From Saprospiraceae bacterium (GTDB taxonomy: Bacteria > Bacteroidota > Bacteroidia > Chitinophagales > Saprospiraceae), in assembly GCA_013001805.1 (NCBI GenBank), contig JABDLW010000514.1, positions 1 through 5,659 of the forward strand: a DNA stretch of 5,659 nucleotides, given 5' to 3'. Shown here one piece after another: positions 1 to 5,659 of the stretch (position 1 is the first letter of the stretch; each line of letters starts with the position of its first letter). A program made the translations under genes and the position numbers. Below the pieces are notes generated by a model. That model was not told where the DNA came from, did no database searches, and saw nothing but the letters and a program-made list of their open reading frames with translations.

Positions 1-942
1 ACAATCGCCTGCATCAACGGTCACCCCGGACCCCGGCAACGCAAATTTTCTCAGGGCATCATACTGGAAAAATGTCTCCCTTACTGCCAAACCACTGCCT
101 GGAATTACACCGATACCTCTCCAGGTCTGATCGGCTACTTCAAACACGCGACCAATGGTATTTCGGGCAATCCGATTACCCTCACGCTGCACCATGCGGG
201 CATATTGATTTTCCACCAGGTATCTGTCGTTTTCCAACTGTTTTACTGCCATTAGGATACCTTGAACCAGGTCTACCGGTTCAAAACCCGTGGCAACAAT
301 CGGAATCTTATATGTCTCTGCCAGAGGATAGTATTCATCTAATCCCATGATGGTGCAGACATGTCCAGCAGCAAGCAGTGCATCGATAACGTGATCCTTC
401 TCCTGCAAAATGGCTTCCACCGCCGGAGGAACCAGAACATGAGAAGTGAGTATGGAATAATTCTTAATATTTTCCTGGTCAGCCCGGAGTACTGACAATG
501 CATTGGCCGGAGCGGTAGTTTCAAAACCAACGGCAAAAAATACCACCTCTTTTTCCGGATGCCTCTTGGCGATGGCCACTGCGTCAAGCGGTGAGTATAC
601 AATCCGGACATCAGCGCCCTGGGCTTTTGCTTCCAATAAACTTGGTCCGCTTCCGGGGACACGTAACATATCTCCAAAGGAACATAAGATGACATGCTCA
701 ATAAGGGACAATTTAATGGCATGATCAATCAAGTGAATAGGTGTCACACAAACCGGGCACCCTGGCCCATGTATCATATTGATTTTTTCCGGGAGTAGAT
801 TGATGATCCCATTTTTTACCAGACTGTGGGTTTGCCCCCCACAGATTTCCATAATATTCCATGACTTCGTCACAATACTATGGATCTCCTCCAGGTATTT
901 TTTAACTCGTTCTTTATCCCTATATTCTTCGAGATATTTCAT
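1..942 (-). CDS. hypD: HypD, Fe(CN)2CO cofactor assembly protein (3' end cut by window)
   Basis: HypD is the iron-sulfur scaffold that, with HypC, holds iron while the CN and CO ligands of the [NiFe]-hydrogenase active site are attached; it acts in the cytoplasm. The frame is open from the ATG at 942 to base 1, giving 314 codons with no interruption. Family motifs are plain: CGGQTH at residues 34-39, GPGCPVC at 59-65 (C62 and C65), SFGDMLRVPG at 88-97, GFETTAP at 139-145, GFEP at 219-222, VENQY at 243-247 and WRGIGVIPGSG at 274-284. C34, C62 and C65 correspond to the conserved cysteines implicated in cofactor assembly. The family is about 365-380 residues, so roughly 50-60 residues are missing, including most of the C-terminal cysteine cluster that binds [4Fe-4S]; C314, the last visible residue, is probably its first member. 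The gene lies 66 nt downstream of hypC and is the last visible gene of the operon. No strong ribosome binding site precedes the ATG. An ATG 11 nt upstream is out of frame and stops after four codons. Confidence 0.97.
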   Translation of the reverse strand, partial: MKYLEEYRDKERVKKYLEEIHSIVTKSWNIMEICGGQTHSLVKNGIINLLPEKINMIHGPGCPVCVTPIHLIDHAIKLSLIEHVILCSFGDMLRVPGSGPSLLEAKAQGADVRIVYSPLDAVAIAKRHPEKEVVFFAVGFETTAPANALSVLRADQENIKNYSILTSHVLVPPAVEAILQEKDHVIDALLAAGHVCTIMGLDEYYPLAETYKIPIVATGFEPVDLVQGILMAVKQLENDRYLVENQYARMVQREGNRIARNTIGRVFEVADQTWRGIGVIPGSGLAVRETFFQYDALRKFALPGSGVTVDAGDC

Positions 943-1008
943 TGATTTACCATTAGATTATTTATCTCAATAAATTCACCCCGTTGTATTTATTCTCCCC
1001 TATTATTT

Positions 1009-1263
1009 TTATTCCTCAATCTGATGCTCATTCAGTTCTCCCATTTCCTCTAAATAACGCAATGTCTTATTTGCTTCCAACTCGTCTACTATGTAAATGG
1101 CTACACCCACGTGTACCAAAACATAATCACTAACCTTGGCTTCCGGAACCATCATCAAACTAACATCCTGGATAATGCCACCAAAAGACACTTTCCCCGA
1201 CTTGGAAATTTCGTCATGGTATGGTGATATACTAATTATTTTTCCTGGAATAGCTAAACACAT
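1009..1263 (-). CDS. hypC: HypC/HupF-family hydrogenase maturation chaperone
   Basis: HypC is a small chaperone that binds HypD during assembly of the Fe(CN)2CO unit and then carries it to the hydrogenase large-subunit precursor. The protein has 84 residues, a normal length for the family. It begins MCLAIPGKI; after removal of Met1, Cys2 becomes the N-terminal residue that is essential for binding HypD, iron and the large subunit. The segment YVLVHVGVAI at residues 47-56 contains the conserved His51, and the C-terminal helix (about 60-78) is acidic and leucine-rich as usual. The ATG at 1263 lies 5 nt after the hypF stop codon, so the two genes are almost certainly co-transcribed and probably translationally coupled; a purine-rich GAAGAG in the end of hypF is the only ribosome-binding candidate. 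The stop is TAA. A locus of this kind could hold a HypC paralogue for a second hydrogenase, but only one copy is visible. Confidence 0.97.
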   Translation of the reverse strand: MCLAIPGKIISISPYHDEISKSGKVSFGGIIQDVSLMMVPEAKVSDYVLVHVGVAIYIVDELEANKTLRYLEEMGELNEHQIEE

Positions 1264-1268
1264 AATTG

Positions 1269-3581
1269 TTACTCTTCTAAAGAAATGACTGACTTTCTTT
1301 CACTCTTTAACTCGCTTTGCTCACAATGCATCAATGCCAACTGCCCAAATGCGATATTTTCATCATTGGGGGAAATATCTTCATGAAATATAAGTTCAAA
1401 TTTCCTCCCTAGTCTTTCAATGAGAAGGTCTGTCAAAAGCGAATTTTGAAATACCCCACCGCTGAAGGCAATCTTGTGACAATTTTGCCGGCTTGCGATC
1501 GAACTAACCAACCCGACTAAAGTGAGATGGAAACGAAAAGCGATGGCCGGGTTCGCAACATCATTTTCAAGGTCTTGAATTATAGCCTTCACTAATCGGT
1601 ATACATTCGGTGACTCCAGGGGATACGGTTTTAAATCCTGATTCGTACGATCAAACTGCTCCGCCAACATTTGCAATCTGATCGCAGATTCACCCTCGTA
1701 GGTCGGTTTTTCGGTTATCCCCAGTAAAAATGCAACACCATCAAATAGTCTTCCCACACTTGAGGTCTGAAGCCCAGAGCCCCGGGAGAGGTACTTTTGA
1801 TAAAAGCTCCACTCCGTATCAGTAAAATGGGGCTGCAAATAGCTCCGCACTTCAGGAATGTCTTTAGATATGGATAATGCACTTAATCGTGGCTCCCTGG
1901 CCATTTTGTCTCCGAATAACTGATTAAAGTAGCTAAAATGCTCTATGCGCTTCATTTTCCCACGACGGTATAAAAAGAATTCACCTCCCCAGATGCAGCC
2001 GTCATCACCGTATCCGGTGCCATCCCAGACTACCCCCAATATGTCTTCATCGGTGCTGAGATGATCACGTTCGGCAAGGACTGCTGCAAAGTGTGCCATA
2101 TGGTGCTGCACATGCTTTAACTTCACATTAAAAGCTCTAGCCAGATGTTTTCCCAAATGGGTGGTAAAATATTCGGGATGCATATCCACCACGATGATAT
2201 CTGGCTGACACGAAAGCGTATCCAGTATTTGATTCAATATTTGTTCATATCTATTTTGCGCGTCCAGATAAAAAGTATTGCCCAGATATTGACTCAAGAA
2301 AACATTATTGCGGCATTGGATCGCGAATGCACTTTTCTTAAGTCCTCCCATACAGAGTATCTGACGATCATCGGCACTTTTGTCTACCTTCTTTATTGAG
2401 GGTGCCAAACCCCTGGACCTGCGCAAGACCATTCTCTGGCGATAGATCGGAGTAAAAGCCACCACACTGTCATCCTGCGGTTGGGTAATACGTCTATTAT
2501 TCAAAACAATGAGGTCGGCAATATTTTTCAAGTCTTTAATCGCCATTTGATCATCGTAAACAATGGGTGAATGGATGCAATTGGCGCTGGTCGCGATTAA
2601 GGGTTTTCCAAATTGCCTGGAAATTAATTCCAAAATGGGTGCATAAGGCCGCATGATACCCAAATAATTCAAACCTGGCGCAATTAAATCTCCTTGTAGA
2701 GAATGTCCGGCATTTTCTTTTTTGCGAAAAAGCACAATAGGAGCGGCATCGGAAAGCCATTCTGTCACCGCCCTTTCATTCACATGGACATCTTTTTTTA
2801 ATGCATCGATATGGTGGTAAAGAAGAGCGAAAGGCTTAGTGGCACGCTGCTTTTTTTCTCGCAGCATTTTTATCGTCCCGGATGACGATGCATCGGCCAG
2901 GACTATGTATCCCCCAATGCCTTTAACCGCCACCAATTGCCCATCCTCGAGGGTACGAATAATGTGCTTATATATGTTTTCGGATTCTTCTATATTTAAT
3001 TTGGAGCCATTCTGCCACAGGGATAATTTTATGCCACATTCGCGACAAGAATTAGTCTGCGCATAAAATCGACGATCATTCGGATCATCGTATTCAGCCT
3101 GGCATTTGTCACAGAGCATAAAATCCTGCATACTGGTGGCGGATCTATCGAAGGGCACCCTTTCAAGGATACTATATCTTGGTCCACATTCTTCGCAGGA
3201 AATAAAAGCATATTCATGGCGTCTGTCATTTACCTGATTAAGTTCCTGGAGGCAGTCAGCACACAGCGCAATATCTGGGGTTAACATTAGTTTTGGCTGA
3301 CCCTTGGATAAACTTTCCCTGATCTCTAAACCCCTAAAAAGTTTATCCGGTATTTGCTGCATTTCATGTTTAAGGATGATTACTTTGCCAGGTGGATGCT
3401 GAATAAGGTCACGGTAGAAATTGTCTATGCCCGTCTCTGTACCAGTCAGCATCATATCGACACCACACATATTATTTCTGATCACTCCCGTAAGGTCATG
3501 ACGGGACGCCAGGTTGTAAGAGAAAGGACGAAAACCCACTCCCTGTACCTGTCCTTCTACTTGAATCAGGACGGTCTTCAT
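1269..3581 (-). CDS. hypF: HypF, carbamoyltransferase for cyanide ligand synthesis
   Basis: HypF uses carbamoyl phosphate and ATP to make carbamoyl-adenylate and transfers the carbamoyl group to the C-terminal cysteine of HypE, where it is dehydrated to the CN ligands. With the start at 3581 the protein has 770 residues, a normal length. Domains in order: acylphosphatase-like (about 1-90; VQGVGFRPF at 12-20 with Arg18, Asn36/Asn37); double zinc finger with C107, C110, C129, C132, C157, C160, C179 and C182 in the canonical x2/x18/x2/x24/x2/x18/x2 spacing; YrdC-like nucleotide-binding domain (about 200-390; KGIGGY at 220-225, KPFALL at 249-254, TSAN at 331-334); and Kae1-like domain (about 410-750; HHMAH at 493-497, WDGTGYGDDG at 519-528, FSGGVFQN at 706-713, Asp740). 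The start at 3581 is preferred over the ATG at 3611 because it forms a TGATG junction with the hypB stop and places the acylphosphatase motif where the family has it; the upstream ATG would add ten residues. Minor motif variants are listed in the findings. No frameshift is seen. Confidence 0.97.
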   Translation of the reverse strand: MKTVLIQVEGQVQGVGFRPFSYNLASRHDLTGVIRNNMCGVDMMLTGTETGIDNFYRDLIQHPPGKVIILKHEMQQIPDKLFRGLEIRESLSKGQPKLMLTPDIALCADCLQELNQVNDRRHEYAFISCEECGPRYSILERVPFDRSATSMQDFMLCDKCQAEYDDPNDRRFYAQTNSCRECGIKLSLWQNGSKLNIEESENIYKHIIRTLEDGQLVAVKGIGGYIVLADASSSGTIKMLREKKQRATKPFALLYHHIDALKKDVHVNERAVTEWLSDAAPIVLFRKKENAGHSLQGDLIAPGLNYLGIMRPYAPILELISRQFGKPLIATSANCIHSPIVYDDQMAIKDLKNIADLIVLNNRRITQPQDDSVVAFTPIYRQRMVLRRSRGLAPSIKKVDKSADDRQILCMGGLKKSAFAIQCRNNVFLSQYLGNTFYLDAQNRYEQILNQILDTLSCQPDIIVVDMHPEYFTTHLGKHLARAFNVKLKHVQHHMAHFAAVLAERDHLSTDEDILGVVWDGTGYGDDGCIWGGEFFLYRRGKMKRIEHFSYFNQLFGDKMAREPRLSALSISKDIPEVRSYLQPHFTDTEWSFYQKYLSRGSGLQTSSVGRLFDGVAFLLGITEKPTYEGESAIRLQMLAEQFDRTNQDLKPYPLESPNVYRLVKAIIQDLENDVANPAIAFRFHLTLVGLVSSIASRQNCHKIAFSGGVFQNSLLTDLLIERLGRKFELIFHEDISPNDENIAFGQLALMHCEQSELKSERKSVISLEE

Positions 3582-4438
3582 CACAAATTTTGTTGCTGTG
3601 TTCGCAACCATTCGTACCAGTTGTCCATGCCCTGGCCCGTTGTTGCCGATGTTTCAAAAAAGCTCAGATCGGGATTGACCCTGAGTGCATATTCCTTCAA
3701 TTTTTCGACCTCAAACTGCACATAGGGCAGCAGATCGATCTTGTTGATGATACAAATATCGGAGGAATGAAACATATCAGGATATTTGACTGGTTTATCA
3801 TCGCCTTCTGTTACACTGATGATCACCACTCTGGCGGTCTCTCCCAGGTCAAACATGGCGGGACATACGAGGTTACCCACATTTTCAATGAAAAGCAGCG
3901 ATTGGTTGACGATAGAGAGTTGCTTATAAGCCTTCTGCACCATTTGAGCATCGAGGTGGCAGGCTTTCCCCGTGTTGATCTGCACCACCGGCACTTGCGT
4001 CTCCGCAATTCTGTTTGCATCATTTGATGACTGTTGATCACCTTCGATCACAAAAGAATTAAACTCAGCTCCTAAGTCAGTCAGCGTCCTTTCCAGTAAA
4101 CTGGTTTTACCGGATCCGGGTGAACTTACCAGATTTAATGCGAGGACTTGCAGTGCTTCAAAGTATCCACGATTTCTTGAGGCCAACAGATCATTTTTGT
4201 GCAGTATATCCATCTCCAAATCCACGATGGTCTGATGTGGCTGCACTGCATGATGATGGTCACTGACCATCGTTTTTTCATGCGAGTGACCGTGCGCATG
4301 ATCATGCACCCCTTCATGGTGATGTTGGTGAGAATAATTACGATTGGAGTTGAGTATCATATGTTCATGATTATCTTCATCACCAATCCTGGTAATGGTA
4401 ATGATATCAGAGTGACCACATCCACAAGTACTACACAT
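3581..4438 (-). CDS. hypB: HypB, nickel-binding GTPase with histidine-rich N-terminus
   Basis: HypB is the GTPase that, with HypA, delivers nickel to the hydrogenase large subunit after the iron group is in place. The protein has 285 residues. It starts MCSTCGCG, the CxxCGC high-affinity nickel site (C2, C5, C7). Residues 24-68 contain 15 histidines, for example HQHHH at 37-41, HDHAHGHSH at 45-53 and HHH at 61-63, a typical nickel-storage stretch. The G domain follows: P-loop SSPGSGKT at 105-112, EGDQQ at 132-136, metal-site residues C160-H161 in KACHLDA, ENVGNLVCPA at 185-194 with C192, and NKID at 232-235 for guanine recognition. Both the N-terminal and the G-domain metal sites are thus intact. 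The gene starts 26 nt after hypA; its stop TGA shares a base with the hypF ATG. The sequence before the ATG is A/T-rich without a Shine-Dalgarno at useful distance. A UreG-type GTPase is excluded by the CxxCGC start and gene context. Confidence 0.98.
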   Translation of the reverse strand: MCSTCGCGHSDIITITRIGDEDNHEHMILNSNRNYSHQHHHEGVHDHAHGHSHEKTMVSDHHHAVQPHQTIVDLEMDILHKNDLLASRNRGYFEALQVLALNLVSSPGSGKTSLLERTLTDLGAEFNSFVIEGDQQSSNDANRIAETQVPVVQINTGKACHLDAQMVQKAYKQLSIVNQSLLFIENVGNLVCPAMFDLGETARVVIISVTEGDDKPVKYPDMFHSSDICIINKIDLLPYVQFEVEKLKEYALRVNPDLSFFETSATTGQGMDNWYEWLRTQQQNL

Positions 4439-4464
4439 ATAATTTGTTTTAAACCTTAAATAAT

Positions 4465-4806
4465 CTAGCTGATTACCAGCGACTGTATTCTCAAATCCTT
4501 TCCCCGGATTAATTCACTACGAAAACTTCCACATCCAGGGCAGGCATCATAGAGAGACGAGACATCATATTCAAGATGACAATGCCGGCATCTGGCCTCC
4601 GCTTCAACCGGATTTATCTTTAATGAGCAGTCCTCCAGGACCGAACCGGGCAAGGCCGCATTCCATGCAAAATGAAATGCTTCCATTTCGATACCGGCAA
4701 GTAAACCGATTTCAAGCTCAATCGCGTCAATTTTATTGCCTTGATGCTCCTTGAGCTGATTACCCGCTATTTCAAAGATATTCAGCACAATCGTTAGCTC
4801 ATGCAT
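4465..4806 (-). CDS. hypA: HypA, nickel metallochaperone
   Basis: HypA binds nickel and, through a structural zinc site, docks with HypB and the hydrogenase large subunit for nickel insertion. With the start at 4806 the protein has 113 residues, the usual family length. It begins MHELTIV; Met1-His2-Glu3 form the nickel site and require exactly this N-terminus. The zinc ribbon is C73-x2-C76-x12-C89-x2-C92, followed by the typical C-terminal strand segment GKDLRIQSL. The frame can be extended upstream to a TTG at 4875, but that would bury the obligatory MHE end behind 23 unrelated residues, so the ATG at 4806 is chosen. It is the first gene of the minus-strand operon, with a candidate promoter at 4847-4875. 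The stop is TAG, 26 nt before hypB. No Shine-Dalgarno sequence is apparent. HybF is a close paralogue in enterics, but the gene order hypA-hypB-hypF supports HypA. Confidence 0.97.
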   Translation of the reverse strand: MHELTIVLNIFEIAGNQLKEHQGNKIDAIELEIGLLAGIEMEAFHFAWNAALPGSVLEDCSLKINPVEAEARCRHCHLEYDVSSLYDACPGCGSFRSELIRGKDLRIQSLVIS

Positions 4807-4846
4807 AATCCGAGTATGACTGATGTTGGAGACATATACAGCAGTG

Positions 4847-4875
4847 AATATAAAAGGAGTAATTTTTTGCCTCAA
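4847..4875 (-). promoter_or_regulatory. Candidate sigma70-like promoter for hypABFCD
   Basis: Read on the minus strand, TTGAGG (4875-4870) and TATATT (4852-4847) are separated by 17 bases, matching the -35 (4 of 6) and -10 (5 of 6) consensus. Transcription would start near 4840, leaving an untranslated leader of about 35 nt before the hypA ATG at 4806. Such matches occur by chance in A/T-rich DNA. If the host is a member of Bacteroidota, its main sigma factor would prefer a different pattern (TTTG and TAnnTTTG), of which I find no exact copy here. Confidence 0.35.
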
Positions 4876-4883
4876 TGATGAAG

Positions 4884-4959
4884 ATCATTCAAAACCATGT
4901 CTCGTAACAACAGTTAATGAATCTGCAAAGCCTACATTGGTTGCATCTGACAAAACCAT
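4884..4959 (+). repeat. Spaced direct repeat pair in the hypA-hoxF divergent region
   Basis: The pattern ATC-N3-CAAAACCAT occurs at 4884-4898 and again at 4945-4959. The two copies agree at 12 fixed positions and start exactly 61 bases apart, close to six helical turns. They flank the middle of the divergent intergenic region, upstream of both genes, which is where a shared transcription regulator could bind. The function is inferred from position only. Confidence 0.35.
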
Positions 4960-4968
4960 TAATTGAAT

Positions 4969-4974
4969 AGGGAG
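4969..4974 (+). promoter_or_regulatory. Possible ribosome binding site ahead of hoxF
   Basis: AGGGAG lies 7 bases before the ATG at 4982, an ideal spacing for a Shine-Dalgarno sequence. That ATG is one base out of phase with the hoxF frame and as written runs into a stop after three codons. The site matters because it marks a likely translation start that only works if the sequence near 4984 carries a one-base error or mutation. Confidence 0.3.
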
Positions 4975-5003
4975 TAGTCTAATGGTCATTTAAATCTAAC
5001 GCT

Positions 5004-5659
5004 TTGAACAGAACACAAACATTGGACATACTGTGGTCTTTTCAACGATCCAACGGCTATTTAACCGATCAGTTTGTAAAAGACTGTGCCAAAGACCTGG
5101 GTATATCCACCATTGAGTTGGAAGGAGTTATATCTTTTTACCATTTCTTCAAAAGGCAACCTGCCGGGCAATTTACTATTTACATAAACAACAGCATTGT
5201 TTCGGAATGTAAGGGCTTTGATCGTATCAGAGATGCTTTTGAGCGGGAGACCGGCGCAACCTGTGGACAAGTGGATCCCTCGGGAAAATTTGGGCTGTAC
5301 GAGACACCTTGCATTGGCCTTAGTGATCAGGAGCCGGCGGCTTTGATCAATTTTTTCCCGTTTACAAATTTAACCACCCTAAAAGTAAAACATATCATCG
5401 CCGAACTAAAGAAAGGCACACCGATCCACAAGCTATGCGATTCCATTCCAAATCATGTACGTTTTACTCCATCAGAAGAAAAGAGCATTTTTTTACGGGA
5501 ATATCATCCGGGTAGAGCTGTATTAAAATTAGCCAAACTGGGCAGTGAAGGAGTGATTGACCAGGTGAAAAGAGCATGCATCAGAGGTATGGGTGGTGCT
5601 TATTTTCCTGCTGCCACGAAGATGGAGGCTTGTCGTGCTGCTGCCGGCGACATAAAATA
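5004..5659 (+). CDS. hoxF: HoxF-like NAD-dependent hydrogenase diaphorase subunit (5' part, cut by window)
   Basis: HoxF is the large diaphorase subunit of the soluble NAD-coupled [NiFe] hydrogenase: it binds FMN and NAD(H) and passes electrons to HoxU and the HoxYH hydrogenase module. The frame is open to the right edge, 218 codons from a TTG at 5004; full-length HoxF is about 590-600 residues. Residues 1 to about 115 form the NuoE-like domain: LDILWSFQ at 7-14, ISFYHFF at 43-49, and FGLYETPCIGLSDQEP at 96-111, which closely matches Ralstonia HoxF as I recall it. Residues 194-206 (RGMGGAYFPAATK) are at the start of the NuoF-like FMN-binding loop. Of the four NuoE cluster cysteines only C103 remains. 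The start is uncertain: no ATG is in frame after the stop at 4980-4982, and the TTG start leaves the N-terminus about 10-15 residues shorter than relatives. An ATG at 4982 would fit if one base were removed. Divergence from the hyp operon suggests it opens the hydrogenase structural operon. A NuoF or HndC-type homologue is possible but fits less well. Confidence 0.9.
   Translation, partial: MNRTQTLDILWSFQRSNGYLTDQFVKDCAKDLGISTIELEGVISFYHFFKRQPAGQFTIYINNSIVSECKGFDRIRDAFERETGATCGQVDPSGKFGLYETPCIGLSDQEPAALINFFPFTNLTTLKVKHIIAELKKGTPIHKLCDSIPNHVRFTPSEEKSIFLREYHPGRAVLKLAKLGSEGVIDQVKRACIRGMGGAYFPAATKMEACRAAAGDIK

Larger units (their letters stand above)
4807..5003. other. Divergent intergenic region between hypA and hoxF
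   Basis: These 197 bases separate two divergent genes and must hold the promoters for both if each is the first of its operon. Apart from the minus-strand promoter candidate and the direct repeats, the plus strand shows only a weak candidate (TTGCAT at 4941-4946, TGAATA at 4964-4969, spacer 17) just ahead of the hoxF start. Frames on the plus strand are broken: ATGs at 4875, 4917 and 4982 stop after 10, 17 and 3 codons. I see no strong hairpin with a T-run, so no terminator, and no RNA gene. Confidence 0.6.

Noticed and set aside
72..728. Open frames of 60-130 residues on both strands at the left end
   Set aside because: All overlap the unbroken hypD frame, whose motifs run through the whole stretch to base 1.
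960..975. ATTTAT-CTCA-ATAAAT inverted repeat in the hypC-hypD gap
   Set aside because: A six-pair stem of only A-T pairs without a following T-run is too weak for a terminator and is expected by chance in this A/T-rich gap.
3354..3725. 123-residue plus-strand open frame opposite the start of hypF and end of hypB
   Set aside because: It lies antisense to two clear conserved genes and has no family features.
3590..4027. 145-residue plus-strand open frame opposite hypB
   Set aside because: It is a shadow of hypB, with no recognisable domain; the minus-strand frame has all HypB motifs.
4807..4875. Upstream extension of the hypA frame to a TTG at 4875
   Set aside because: It would hide the essential N-terminal Met-His-Glu nickel site behind 23 unrelated residues and would place the start within the candidate -35 box.
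4938..4958. TGGTT / AACCA inverted pair in the divergent region
   Set aside because: Five base pairs with an 11-base gap is not distinguishable from chance; the longer direct repeats are the better signal.
4917..4970. 17-codon plus-strand open frame just ahead of hoxF, a possible leader peptide
   Set aside because: It has no ribosome binding site, no run of regulatory codons and no paired hairpins that would suggest attenuation.

Overview
The window is an ordinary but well-preserved [NiFe]-hydrogenase locus. On the minus strand lies a tightly packed maturation operon in the order hypA-hypB-hypF-hypC-hypD (right to left). Diverging from it on the plus strand is the 5' part of a hoxF-like gene, the NAD(H)/FMN diaphorase subunit of a bidirectional, group 3d type soluble hydrogenase. 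The left edge cuts hypD and the right edge cuts hoxF.

Layout: hypD (3'-truncated by the window, 314 codons visible) occupies 1-942. A 66-nt gap without a gene follows, then hypC (1009-1263). hypF (1269-3581) starts on a TGATG junction with the end of hypB (3581-4438). A 26-nt gap separates hypB from hypA (4465-4806). The divergent intergenic region (4807-5003) holds a plausible sigma70-like promoter for the hyp operon and a pair of spaced direct repeats. The hoxF-like frame runs to the right edge; it has no ATG in frame, so its start is uncertain.

How the genes work together, from family knowledge: HypF makes the carbamoyl-derived precursor of cyanide for HypE, which is not in the window and is expected next to hypD beyond the left edge. 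HypC and HypD assemble the Fe(CN)2CO group and deliver it to the large subunit. HypA and HypB then insert nickel. The client enzyme is probably the hydrogenase begun by hoxF, whose other subunits (HoxU, HoxY, HoxH) would lie beyond the right edge.

Organism: a bacterium with moderate, slightly A/T-leaning composition. Most starts lack a clear Shine-Dalgarno sequence, and the HypF and HypB sequences have a Bacteroidota-like feel. That placement is an impression, not a demonstrated result. I see no mobile element, RNA gene, CRISPR array or clear terminator. I do not see a previously undescribed system. The points most worth a second look are the start of the hoxF-like gene, its loss of NuoE-type cluster cysteines and its unusual FMN-loop sequence.
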